From MGIIb-Q1 sp964342465 (GTDB lineage Archaea > Thermoplasmatota > Poseidoniia > Poseidoniales > Thalassarchaeaceae): DNA of 64,000 nucleotides. The stretch covers positions 3,763-67,762 of the forward strand of contig CAYFFQ010000010.1 in assembly GCA_964342465.1 (NCBI GenBank). The letters are read 5' to 3'. The notes under the pieces are model-generated. The model had not been told where the DNA came from. It saw only the letters and a list, made by a program, of their open reading frames with translations, and made no database searches. How positions within the stretch are numbered: the stretch's first letter is position 1; each line of letters begins with the position of its first letter. The translations under genes and the position numbers were made by a program. Positions 51,057 through 59,475 of this stretch are shown here, piece after piece.

Positions 51057-51935
51057 ATGTCGGGGGTCATTGCGGTCCTGCTCGGTAGTGCTCAGGATGG
51101 GGGGGTCCCGCAGGCCGGTTGTGTGGAACAGTGCTGCATGAACCGATTCGGGGGGCCGACGAGGTCGAGAAATCCGGTGGCATTGGGCGTGACTGCTGAA
51201 GATGACAGCCGCCACCTCTTTGAAGCGAGTAGAACATTGTCTGACCAGTTGAGAATCTGGTCCGATGCCGACGGCCTGCCACTCAATACTCTTGACTCAC
51301 TCTGGTTGACACACGCCCACCTCGGCCATATCGATGGGTTGGGACAATTCGGTTGTGAGGCGTGGGGGGTGAAGGGGGTGCCGATGTATGGCTCGGAATC
51401 GATGATTTCCTTGATCCAGAACAGCCCTAATCTAGCACATTTATTTGACAATGGCCACCTCGTTCCAACAACCTTCAGTGATGGAAACAAGGTGCAACTT
51501 ACTTCAGAATTATCCATCACGCCCCTAAGGGTTCCTCACCGCGATGAATTGACTGACACATACGCATTCCTCATCGCTGGTTCAGAGAGTAGGATGCTGT
51601 TTCTGCCTGACCACGATTCTTGGGATGGGACTCTGGGACTTCACGGCAGCGAGAATCCTCGCGATTGGTTTCGCTCGCTTTCTGTTGACCTCGCTCTCCT
51701 CGATGCGACCTTTTGGTCTGAGGATGAGTTGGGAGGGCACGCTCGCGAGATAGGGCATCCACCTGTTGAGGAGACTCTTGGGTTGTTAGGGCGGCGAAAT
51801 GCTGGTGACCCACGTGTTGTTTTGTTTCATCTGAACCATACGAACCCACTCCATGATGAGGCTTCGGCAGAGGCTGCGAGGGTTCGGGCCATTGGTTGGG
51901 AAGTCGGTCAGCAGGCGATGCGGTTCAACCTCTGA
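51057..51935 (+). CDS. PqqB-like metallo-beta-lactamase-fold protein
   Basis: A 292-residue MBL-fold protein of the PqqB-like type. The N-terminal LLGSAQDGGVPQAGC...CC matches PqqB and its relatives. THAHLGHIDG gives metal ligands His86, His88 and His91; the usual HxHxDH Asp is Gly, as in PqqB-type proteins. VPHRDE, LPDHDSW and LLDATFW supply later ligands, and VLFHLNHTNPL is the family C-terminal motif. No other pqq gene is near, so a role in PQQ synthesis is unlikely; an uncharacterised hydrolase or oxidase is more plausible. The frame is open to 50991; I chose ATG 51057 since the fold begins there. The stop starts a 36-bp array. Confidence 0.82.
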   Translation: MSGVIAVLLGSAQDGGVPQAGCVEQCCMNRFGGPTRSRNPVALGVTAEDDSRHLFEASRTLSDQLRIWSDADGLPLNTLDSLWLTHAHLGHIDGLGQFGCEAWGVKGVPMYGSESMISLIQNSPNLAHLFDNGHLVPTTFSDGNKVQLTSELSITPLRVPHRDELTDTYAFLIAGSESRMLFLPDHDSWDGTLGLHGSENPRDWFRSLSVDLALLDATFWSEDELGGHAREIGHPPVEETLGLLGRRNAGDPRVVLFHLNHTNPLHDEASAEAARVRAIGWEVGQQAMRFNL

Positions 51936-52110
51936 AATGACGACTGGCATCACCGCTGCATAGCGCTCTGAAATGACGACTGGCATCACCGCTGCATAGC
52001 GCTCTGAAACACCGACTGCCATTATCGCTGCATAGCGCTCTGAAATGACGACTGGCATCATCGCTGCATAGCGCTCGGATTACCGACTGCCATTATCGCT
52101 GCTTCTCTCT
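51931..52110 (+). repeat. 36-bp x5 tandem repeat starting at the PqqB-like stop codon
   Basis: Units begin at 51931, 51967, 52003, 52039 and 52075, exactly 36 bp apart. The unit TCTGAAATGACGACTGGCAT plus 16 bp includes the TGA stop of the gene in the first copy. The third and fifth copies differ by several bases. There are no unique spacers. The rest up to 52253 holds no gene that I can support. Confidence 0.95.
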
Positions 52111-52253
52111 CTTGGTTGGTATTTCGGTTGGCAGGCGATGTGGGCGACCGCGGGTTGGCGGCGAAAGCCCAATCCCTCAAGTTTAGAGTGCGGGCAGATG
52201 ACTAGTCGCCTCTTGGTAGATAGTTCAGATTGATGGCTAGTCAACATCCCAGT

Positions 52254-53750
52254 TCAGATGAGTTCTTCAAGTTCGCCAACCGCCTCGAACAGACTCGGGC
52301 CCGCACCGAGATAGTAGACCGACCCCATCCTGCTTCTCGAATCCTCTGGACTGACATTTCCCTCAATCGCCTTGCTCGCACATTCGTCCGTACATCCGTC
52401 AGCAAAGGCGACATAGACACGCCCCTCGCGGTCGATGTGGAGGTCATTGAAATCAAGCAAGTTGCGGTTCGAGCCGCCGATATCGCGACAGTCACCGCTG
52501 TTCAGACAGATGGCTCCGACCTGCACAGGGTCGGGTGAAACCCTCACCGTGTGAAACACAGGTTCGGGGTCCAAAGCGTTGAGTGAGTAGGTGATGTAGA
52601 GATAGTAACTCACATTCGCCGGCGCGTAATGTGGATTTCCATTCCATGCGTTCCCGTCGAGGTCACTCTGATTCAGTTGGCTGCCATTTTCGCTACCGAG
52701 GTAGGTGATGGCAATCCTGCCGGGGTCGCCAGCATCGATTTGCGGAAAAGTAGTGGAAATCACCTCGGCGGGGGAGATTCTGATACTGGTGGAATCCCAG
52801 GTATCACCGCTATCCGTGCTGCGTGCCATGTAGACCCCCTGGTCAGCCCCAGTCCAGATGTGGTAGGCGTTGGATGCACTGTCTGTTCCCACTTCGGAGT
52901 TCTTGCGCGGGTTGGGGGTGCCGACATCTTCGCCCATTTCGCGCTCATCCCACGAGAGCCCGTTGTCCTTGGAAATTACCACTGTCGGTGTGGCCACGCG
53001 TGGTGGAACATAGACCGTCCCGTCCGCTGCGGTGGTGATGGCCCCATGCAATCCTCCGTTGGTGGTCGCAAGCCCGTAGATTTGGCCTCCGACTTCAAAC
53101 GATGCACCCCCGTCAAACGATGTGTAACAGAAGATTCCGGCCAGTTTGTTGTAGCAGAAATAGACCGCAGTCTCATAGATTGGCCCTCCCGCCCCAATTA
53201 TTCCATAACCAGATGAGGTCCACGGCCCAGACCCGAGTTTTATGTGGTCGTTCAGGGGTACCGGCCCCGAGTCGTGTGGGTTTCCCAACCACGAGTCACC
53301 ATCGTTGTCTGACCACGCTATCCAAGTCGTTGCCAGTCCGACCATCTGGACATTGAAGATGCGGTCGGTGATTGGGTCGACCCAGCCGTAGGGGTCGCTT
53401 GTCGTCGGCTGGGATGCATAATCCTCAACACTCTCCCAAGATTCTCCGTAGTCGCAGGAACGCATCACCTTCTCTAAGGCGATGAAGAAGATGCACCCTG
53501 ATGAAGTGATGCCAATGGAAGGTTCCGGTCCATTTTCGCCTACATTCGAGAAGACGAAACTGAGGTTGAGTGGAGGTTCGTCGACCGGCATACCATCGGC
53601 GCCGGTGACGAAGATTCCATCGGGAAGACTTGGCTCTTCAACCTTCGTCGGCGGCGAATCACTTGCGAAACATCCCGAAAGCAGGGCAGAACAAAAGAGA
53701 GTAGAGATGAGCAGAGCCCTGCCTCGCATAACAGGAAGGGGGGGCATCAC
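52254..53750 (-). CDS. Sialidase/BNR-repeat-like secreted lipoprotein
   Basis: A 498-residue lipoprotein. The signal LLISTLFCSALLSGC has a lipobox with Cys27. The mature part has at least four Asp boxes (SDNDGDSW, SFDGGASF, SKDNGLSW, STDSGDTW) of the S-x-D-x-G-x-T/S-W type that mark six-bladed propellers of sialidases and BNR proteins. The catalytic Arg triad of sialidases cannot be recognised with confidence, so a binding or other glycosidase-like function is equally likely. Paired Cys near the end (CLNSGDC; CTDECAS) suggest disulfides. The ATG at 53750 is one of two adjacent Met codons. It is convergent with the PqqB-like gene across the 36-bp array. Confidence 0.75.
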   Translation of the reverse strand: MMPPLPVMRGRALLISTLFCSALLSGCFASDSPPTKVEEPSLPDGIFVTGADGMPVDEPPLNLSFVFSNVGENGPEPSIGITSSGCIFFIALEKVMRSCDYGESWESVEDYASQPTTSDPYGWVDPITDRIFNVQMVGLATTWIAWSDNDGDSWLGNPHDSGPVPLNDHIKLGSGPWTSSGYGIIGAGGPIYETAVYFCYNKLAGIFCYTSFDGGASFEVGGQIYGLATTNGGLHGAITTAADGTVYVPPRVATPTVVISKDNGLSWDEREMGEDVGTPNPRKNSEVGTDSASNAYHIWTGADQGVYMARSTDSGDTWDSTSIRISPAEVISTTFPQIDAGDPGRIAITYLGSENGSQLNQSDLDGNAWNGNPHYAPANVSYYLYITYSLNALDPEPVFHTVRVSPDPVQVGAICLNSGDCRDIGGSNRNLLDFNDLHIDREGRVYVAFADGCTDECASKAIEGNVSPEDSRSRMGSVYYLGAGPSLFEAVGELEELI

Positions 53751-53937
53751 CCCGCCATGAACTTACCCACCCCTTGCCAGATGAATTTTGCCAGCACTTG
53801 TCAGTTGGATTGACCAGCAATTCCAATTCAGGATTCTGTGCTCGGAGTTGTCACATGCCAATTGGTAGTTAGGGTTGGGCGTTTCACGGAAGCGGTGATG
53901 GTGGGTCGAGCAAGGTAGTGGCGAAGTGAGTTCGTGG

Positions 53938-55518
53938 TCATCTAACCTGAACGGTGACCGCATCGGAGGTACTCGCCTTGTCGTTATCTGTGACTGTCAG
54001 GGTGAAGGTGTGGTTCCCTTTGGGTAGTCTGACCTTGATGACCGGAGCCTCTCCAATAACACGGTTGGAGACATCCCGCCAGATGTGGGCGACAATCTCA
54101 CCGTCCTCGTCGTATGAACGAGAGCCGTCGAGTTTGACAATCGCCGTTCCATCCTCGTCGGCGGCGACTATCTGGTCCTCGCCGGCGTCGGCGATGGGGG
54201 GCATGTTGATTCTGCCAGCTGATTCTGAAAGTGCCGCTTCGAAATCGAACTCTTCCTGAGTAGCGTTGGTCAAGGTGATCTCCGCTTCCAACAGGCCGAG
54301 CAGGTCGTCAGCGCCACTTGGAGCCGCACCGCCGCCACCCTGCATCTGTTTCAACTCAGATTCGGTCAGAAGAGATGAGTAATCTTCATCTTCCCCATAA
54401 AGCGCCTCCGCTGTCACTTTCTGAACCTGCGCTGGACTGGCCGTGGAGAATTGGCGCAGGTCTGCATCCATGTCGGCTCCGCTCTCCATGAGGTATGGTT
54501 TCGCCGCACTGTCAAGCACCAAAACCTGAGTCTCGCGGGTGTAGTCGTTCTGGTTGTCGCCCCCGACTGCGATTACCCTCCCGTCGTTGCTCATGCATAC
54601 CATCTCGGTAAGTCCAGTATGCTCAACCTGCCACTTCTCCTCGCCGCTCCCGTCAATCATGTGAACATGGAACCAAGTAGCCACCAGCAGGTCATCTCCA
54701 AACACCAGCAGGTCGTGGATTGAGTAGGGTGATTTGTAGCGCCTGTGTGGGCTTCGCTCCCTATCGAACTGCACCACCTCTCCGTCGAACATTCCGCAGA
54801 CAATCCCCCCTGCTGCTGGTCGCATCACTTCGCAGGGGTGGCGGAGAGGGTGTCGGTCTGCTTCGGCGCCGAGAGGAGTCCACCATTCGATGACGATTTC
54901 CTCTTCGTCGCCGAGCGTGACATCGATGGACTCTCTAGCGATGCACAGATGACCATCTTCACAGTAAGCCATGGCGGTGATTCGCTCGCCCTGCTCTCCG
55001 CGGGCAGGGCGAGCGAAGATGAGTTGTCCATTGCGGCCTACGACAGAGACATTTCCTACATCGTCGGCCACAGCCACAGATTCACCGCGCGGGTGAACCG
55101 CCAGCAGAACGAGTTCACCCGCCCCGAAATGGGCCAACAGGCTGCCGCGGCCATCGATGAGATGGAGTAGGCGGGCTCCGTCTATCGCCGCGACCAAGGA
55201 GCCGGATTGAGAGATGGCGAGATGGTCACATCCCCCGCCAAGGCTCTGTGTCCAACGATGGCCACCCTTTTTTTCGTAGGCATGCAGGTCTCCAGAATGG
55301 CTCCCAACGACCACCATCTCCTCACTGGTGATGGCAACTTTGCCAACACCGCCATCGACGGCGATTTTCACATCAGCCTCCGCTGATGTGGTCGAACAGA
55401 TTGAGAGGTGTTCATCCTCTCCGCCCCAGACCATGAAACTGCCGTCAGGCGAAAGGGCTAGAGATGTGACGGTGGATTGAGGGTGAAGAGTGTTGGCTGC
55501 ATCGATGGTCAATGGCAT
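53938..55518 (-). CDS. Beta-propeller protein with C-terminal PKD domain
   Basis: A 526-residue protein. Residues 1-330 are WD40/PQQ-like repeats (TSLALSPDGSFMVWGGEDE; DHLAISQSGSLVAAIDG; VCMSNDGRVIAVGGDNQND). Residues about 430-526 are a PKD-type domain: PIADAGEDQIVAADEDGTAIVKLDGSRSYDEDGEIVAHIW in part, then TFTLTVTDNDKASTSDAVTVQV. PKD domains are normally extracellular, yet no signal peptide or TM segment is visible, so location is unclear. A long linker (about 350-430) is Gln/Asp/Gly-rich. The gene follows the sialidase-like gene's promoter region at 188 bp and is co-directional with it. Confidence 0.75.
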   Translation of the reverse strand: MPLTIDAANTLHPQSTVTSLALSPDGSFMVWGGEDEHLSICSTTSAEADVKIAVDGGVGKVAITSEEMVVVGSHSGDLHAYEKKGGHRWTQSLGGGCDHLAISQSGSLVAAIDGARLLHLIDGRGSLLAHFGAGELVLLAVHPRGESVAVADDVGNVSVVGRNGQLIFARPARGEQGERITAMAYCEDGHLCIARESIDVTLGDEEEIVIEWWTPLGAEADRHPLRHPCEVMRPAAGGIVCGMFDGEVVQFDRERSPHRRYKSPYSIHDLLVFGDDLLVATWFHVHMIDGSGEEKWQVEHTGLTEMVCMSNDGRVIAVGGDNQNDYTRETQVLVLDSAAKPYLMESGADMDADLRQFSTASPAQVQKVTAEALYGEDEDYSSLLTESELKQMQGGGGAAPSGADDLLGLLEAEITLTNATQEEFDFEAALSESAGRINMPPIADAGEDQIVAADEDGTAIVKLDGSRSYDEDGEIVAHIWRDVSNRVIGEAPVIKVRLPKGNHTFTLTVTDNDKASTSDAVTVQVR

Positions 55519-55676
55519 CTGTATCGGAAGGTAATGTCAATCACTTGTAAATGATGCTATCGCTGTGGGGGGTTTCCGCCGAAGTGGTCGGACACACCTC
55601 AACGCAATCCCTTGGACTGCGCCCTGCTGAACTCTTAGGGAGGGTCAGGGGGGTTGGTCAGAGTGGGTCAAGCGCC

Positions 55677-56567
55677 TCAAATGGACAAACCAGAACGTCG
55701 CCTGAGCGTGCCGAGTTCTTCGTCACTCCAACCGACCAGTGGCTCGAGTAGGGCGACTGAACAGTGCTCGGAATCCTCTTGTTCACTGACATCGGCATCA
55801 GCCTCGCTCGCAAAGGAAATGTCTGCAGCGACGCGCCCCCAAATCTTTCCAACATGCCCCGGCCCAGGCGCAGTCGCCAGCCGAGACTGCCAACTCGTAT
55901 TGATGTGACTCGCATCCCACTCGCAGACCTTTTCGACCAATTCTGGTAAGGCGTGGTCGCCGGCGAGCAGACGGCAGCCACGCCGCATCACCAACCATGC
56001 GGCGAGATAATCATCCTCGCTGGCAAGGTCGGCAGTGACCAACCCCTGAACTCCGGTCGGGAGTCCTCCGGGGCAGACGACCTTCTCACCCAGCAGGGCA
56101 ACCTCGTCGGGAAAAAGGGCAACGCGCACTTCCCAATCCGGTTCACTCAAGTCTACACTCAAGTGTGGGGCGAGGGAGAGTATCTCGGCACCGAGGGCAG
56201 CGGCGAAAGTCTGTGAGTTCCACTCCTTTCTCTCACCATGTCGCTTGCACCGTACTGCGAAAGTGGCCCCAACTCTCTGCGGCGCATCACCGATGACCGC
56301 GGCGGCGATTTCATCGAGTTGGAGTGGGTATCTCGTCATCGGCTCGGCCGATATGAGGCCGAAGGTGTGGCGAAAGGCGTCCTCAACCGCTTCCATTTCA
56401 CCCTCGATGAGGTCAACGAAGAACATGCCTTGGAAATTCTTCACATCTATTTTCGCCCCTCTGACTTCAGCCTGTGCGATGAGATGTTTTCTCAGTGCCT
56501 TGGTCATGAATCGTCGCACAGGTCGCGATTTGAGAAGAACCTCACCCATCTTGACTACCCAGCGCAT
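55677..56567 (-). CDS. ThiI-like THUMP protein with degenerate PP-loop
   Basis: A 296-residue protein that aligns with the N-terminal half of ThiI, the tRNA 4-thiouridine synthetase. VVKMGEVLLKSRPVRRFM is the NFLD start; TFAVRCKRHGERKEWNSQTFAAALGAEI and VDLSEPDWEV form the THUMP domain (about 60-165). The next segment, GGLPTGVQGLV-TADLASEDDYLAAWLVMRRGC, matches the entry to ThiI's PP-loop, but the ATP signature SGGxDS is replaced by ASEDDY (182-187). The rhodanese-like Cys region is absent, and the protein is 100 or more residues short. It can probably bind tRNA but not adenylate it. It may be a tRNA-binding remnant or regulator. It is 35 bp downstream of purF on the same strand. Confidence 0.8.
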   Translation of the reverse strand: MRWVVKMGEVLLKSRPVRRFMTKALRKHLIAQAEVRGAKIDVKNFQGMFFVDLIEGEMEAVEDAFRHTFGLISAEPMTRYPLQLDEIAAAVIGDAPQRVGATFAVRCKRHGERKEWNSQTFAAALGAEILSLAPHLSVDLSEPDWEVRVALFPDEVALLGEKVVCPGGLPTGVQGLVTADLASEDDYLAAWLVMRRGCRLLAGDHALPELVEKVCEWDASHINTSWQSRLATAPGPGHVGKIWGRVAADISFASEADADVSEQEDSEHCSVALLEPLVGWSDEELGTLRRRSGLSI

Positions 56568-56602
56568 CTGTGAACACCTCCGGTCCTTGCTCTCGGATGA
56601 GA

Positions 56603-58156
56603 TTAATCTTCGTTATGGATGTCGATTGTGTCAATCTTTTCCGCATCTTCCGAGCCGTTGTTGTTCTTTGCCGAGTCCTTTCTCTGAAGTTCAAGGACCT
56701 CGAGATATTCCTCCGAGACATCGCCTGTGCAGTATTCGCCGGTGAAACATGAGACATCGAATGTGGTGGCTCCATGGGATTCATGCGTACAGGCGGCCTT
56801 CAGGTCATCCAAATCTTGGTAGACGAGGAAATCCGCACCGATTTCCTTACCGATGGCGTCTATTGATTGGCCATGGGCGATGTATTCACTGCGCGCCGGC
56901 ATATCGATTCCGTAGACATTGGGATGAAGGAGGGGTGGCGCTGAAGAAGCGAAAAAGACCCTCTTCGCTCCCGCCTCGCGCGCCATCTCAACAATCTTGC
57001 GCGAGGTGTTGCCACGAACAATGGAGTCATCGACGAGAAGGACGGTCTTGCCCTTGAATTCCGAAGGCAGCGGGTTGAGTTTCTTGCGCACCGAATCCTT
57101 TCTCTGTGCCTGGCCCGGCATGATGAAGGTGCGGCCGACATATCTGTTCTTGACGAATCCCTCCCTGAATTCGACTCCGAGCCGCGCCGCCGTCTGAATG
57201 GCGGCGTATCTCCCGCTGTCCGGAATAGGCATCACAACATCGATTCCATGGTTCGGTTTCAGTCGCATTATCTTGTCAGCGAGCCGCTCTCCCATGTTGA
57301 GGCGAGCCTGATGAACCGACATACCGTCAATGACGGAATCTGGGCGGGCGAAATAGACATATTCGAAAATGCATGGATTGAGCAGTGGTGATGAGTGGCA
57401 CTGCTGTTTGTAGAATTCGCCATTCATCGTGATGAAGATGCACTCCCCTGGCGCGACATCATCGACGATTTCAAATCCGAGTGTGTCGAGCACCACGCTC
57501 TCAGAAGCAACCGCCCATTCACAACGGCCGTCATCATGTTCCAATTTGCCGTACACCAGAGGTCTGATGCCGAAAGGGTCGCGGAAGGCGAACATTCCAT
57601 ATCCGTTTATCATGCCGACAACGGAATAACCTCCGCTAACACGATAGTGGGTCTCGCGCACGGCCTTGAACACCTGATGGACATCCAAGTAGAGACCATC
57701 TTCAATCATCAAATGTCTCTTGCCGAGTTTTTGAAGTTCGTGAGCCAAGACATTGAGGAGGACCTCCGAGTCTGATGATGTGTTGACATGCCTCAGGTCG
57801 TCGAGGTAGAGTTGCCTCGCCTGATGTTCCGAGTTCACGAGGTTGCCGTTGTGTGCTATGGTGATCCCATAAGGTGAGTTCACATAGAGTGGTTGTGCCT
57901 CTGCTGATGAACAGGTGCCAGCAGTCGGATATCTGACATGACCGATGCCCATCGAACCCTTCAGTCGCTTGATGTGTCGCTCGCGGAATACATCGCGAAC
58001 GAGTCCATTGGACTTTCTCAGGTGGAGATGGTCCTCTTCACAGGTGACTATTCCGGCGGCATCCTGACCGCGATGTTGCAGGACGAGCAGGCCGTCATAC
58101 AGCATCTTGGAGATGTGGCTTTCAGGCAGGCCGGCGATTCCGATGATGCCGCACAT
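56603..58156 (-). CDS. purF: Amidophosphoribosyltransferase (PurF)
   Basis: PurF makes phosphoribosylamine from PRPP and glutamine, the first step of purine synthesis. The 517-residue protein begins MCGIIGIAG, with Cys2 the N-terminal glutaminase nucleophile without a propeptide. QHRGQDAAGI and GIGHVRYPTAG are class II glutaminase motifs. The PRTase part has the PRPP loop VLLVDDSIVRGNTSRKIV and GRTFIMPGQAQRKDSVRKKL. It lacks the Cys set of Bacillus-type [4Fe-4S] PurF at recognisable positions, though CFTGEYCTGDV near the C-terminus is the usual late motif. It stands upstream of the ThiI-like gene on the minus strand. Confidence 0.96.
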   Translation of the reverse strand: MCGIIGIAGLPESHISKMLYDGLLVLQHRGQDAAGIVTCEEDHLHLRKSNGLVRDVFRERHIKRLKGSMGIGHVRYPTAGTCSSAEAQPLYVNSPYGITIAHNGNLVNSEHQARQLYLDDLRHVNTSSDSEVLLNVLAHELQKLGKRHLMIEDGLYLDVHQVFKAVRETHYRVSGGYSVVGMINGYGMFAFRDPFGIRPLVYGKLEHDDGRCEWAVASESVVLDTLGFEIVDDVAPGECIFITMNGEFYKQQCHSSPLLNPCIFEYVYFARPDSVIDGMSVHQARLNMGERLADKIMRLKPNHGIDVVMPIPDSGRYAAIQTAARLGVEFREGFVKNRYVGRTFIMPGQAQRKDSVRKKLNPLPSEFKGKTVLLVDDSIVRGNTSRKIVEMAREAGAKRVFFASSAPPLLHPNVYGIDMPARSEYIAHGQSIDAIGKEIGADFLVYQDLDDLKAACTHESHGATTFDVSCFTGEYCTGDVSEEYLEVLELQRKDSAKNNNGSEDAEKIDTIDIHNED

Positions 58157-58289
58157 CGACTATCCCTTGACGGCAATGCCGCCGCCGTCGGTATTTGGTA
58201 ATAACCCAAAGCCTCCAAATCTCTCGCGGGGATGATGGATGGATGGCATCGAGTTAGGGTCCAACTGACCTGCTGCCCATCTGAAAAGG

Positions 58290-58732
58290 ATTGAGGGATG
58301 GGTGCTGAAGAAGGGCGCTGAAAAAGGGCGCTCAAAAAAGGCGCTCAAAAATGCCGCTGAAGCCGGATGCTCTGAATGATGCTCAAGAAGGGCGTTGAAG
58401 AATGACGCTCAAGAATGACGCTCAAAAAAAAGGGCGCTGAACAAGGAGGCGAAGAAGGACACTCAGAATGACGCTCAAAAAATGGCGTTGAAGCCGGATA
58501 CTCAGAATGACGCTCAAGAAGGGCGTTGAAGAATGACGCTCAAGAAGGACGCTGAAAAAGGGCGCTCAAAAAATGGCGTTGAAGCCGGATACTCAGAATG
58601 ATGCTCAATAAGGGCGTTGAAGAAGGACACTCAGAATGACGCTCAAAAAATGGCGTTGAAGCCGGATACTCAGAATGAGGCTCAAGAAGGCCGCTGAAAA
58701 GGACGCTCAATAAAGGGCGCTGAAGCGGTCTC
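58290..58732 (-). repeat. Degenerate minisatellite (about 15-bp units) downstream of eL37
   Basis: About 440 bp of imperfect units such as AAGGGCGCTGAAA, AATGACGCTCAAGA and AAGGACGCTGAAA, 13-16 bp each. A higher-order motif containing GCCGGATACTCAGAATG recurs at 58372, 58493, 58584 and 58661, spaced 121, 91 and 77 bp. It ends one base before the stop of the eL37 gene. Reading frames inside encode only repeated LSALFQRP-like strings and are not credible genes. The rest of the gap (58157-58289) shows nothing. Confidence 0.9.
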
Positions 58733-58912
58733 TCAATTGTTCGGCCGGCGGTTTTTCTTAGCCCAGCCAAATCCACGACGACGGGCGGTTGCGCCATAGC
58801 CGCAGGATGCACAGACAGACTTCTGCTTGTGGTAGGAGTGCTTTCCGCACCGACGGCAACGGATGTGGGTGCTCTTCTGGCGCTTACCCATGCTTGGAGT
58901 ACCCTTACTCAC
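58733..58912 (-). CDS. rpl37e: Ribosomal protein eL37
   Basis: A 59-residue archaeal large-subunit protein. It starts GTG (MSKGTPSMGKRQKSTHIRCR) after GGTGG. The zinc-finger pattern C-R-R-C...C-A-S-C (RCRRCGKHSYH; VCASCGYGATARRR) is the standard C-x2-C...C-x2-C of eL37, and GFGWAKKNRRPNN forms the tail. All four Cys are intact. In many archaea eL37 follows an Sm-like protein gene; here membrane-protein genes precede it. It is too short for many gene callers. Confidence 0.93.
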   Translation of the reverse strand: MSKGTPSMGKRQKSTHIRCRRCGKHSYHKQKSVCASCGYGATARRRGFGWAKKNRRPNN

Positions 58913-58971
58913 GCCACCACCTTCTGCTCTTCAGCAAGGCCGCCGACCGACCACTCCATTATGAGGCTTGC

Positions 58972-59475
58972 TCATTCTTCTTGCTCGGTGAAGGATGTGG
59001 ATTCAAGTTCGAGGAGTGGGTCTGCTTCGACCGCTCGCCCACTCACCAAGGTCAACAGCAAGCCGAAACTTATGCAGGCGGCGAGTAGGATGGCTAATCC
59101 CGAAATCATCATTCTGATGGCTCCGGTGGAGAACTGGGTCCACACATCGGCATCGATGCCGGCGACGACCCAGCCCGAATCAACCATCAATCCAAACAAG
59201 AAGACACCAACCGCCGCAGCCAACAGTGTGCCGAGCGCCTGTTCTATCACCCTCGCATGGTTGTGGAGAAGAGCCATCGTCAGCAAGAAAAGGGTACCAC
59301 TCATGATGATGAAACTGATTACTGCTGAGTGGGAGAAACGTGAGAAGATGTCGACATCTTCAACCTCATTTCTGACCTCCAAGTGCATGTTGGCTATGAA
59401 GATGAGAATCACCAATGCAAGCACCACGATGGAGAGAAGACGCCAATCGCGCACCGGGTCCCCCACTTTTTTCAT
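58972..59475 (-). CDS. Four-TM membrane protein
   Basis: A 167-residue protein with four hydrophobic segments (LLSIVVLALVILIFIANM; AVISFIIMSGTLFLLTMAL; LGTLLAAAVGVFLFGLMV; MISGLAILLAACISFGLLLTLV) and an acidic C-terminus. No family is recognised. Its start overlaps the stop of the upstream membrane-protein gene by 4 bp, so the two form an operon and may form a complex. It lies 60 bp ahead of the eL37 gene. Confidence 0.65.
   Translation of the reverse strand: MKKVGDPVRDWRLLSIVVLALVILIFIANMHLEVRNEVEDVDIFSRFSHSAVISFIIMSGTLFLLTMALLHNHARVIEQALGTLLAAAVGVFLFGLMVDSGWVVAGIDADVWTQFSTGAIRMMISGLAILLAACISFGLLLTLVSGRAVEADPLLELESTSFTEQEE

Noticed and set aside
51931..52110. 36-bp repeats considered as a CRISPR array
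   Set aside because: Units abut with no unique spacers, the first overlaps a stop codon, and no cas gene is in the window.
58540..58812. Minus-strand frame of 90 codons (LSALFQRP-like)
   Set aside because: It reads the minisatellite and then eL37 in the wrong frame; composition is purely repeat-driven.
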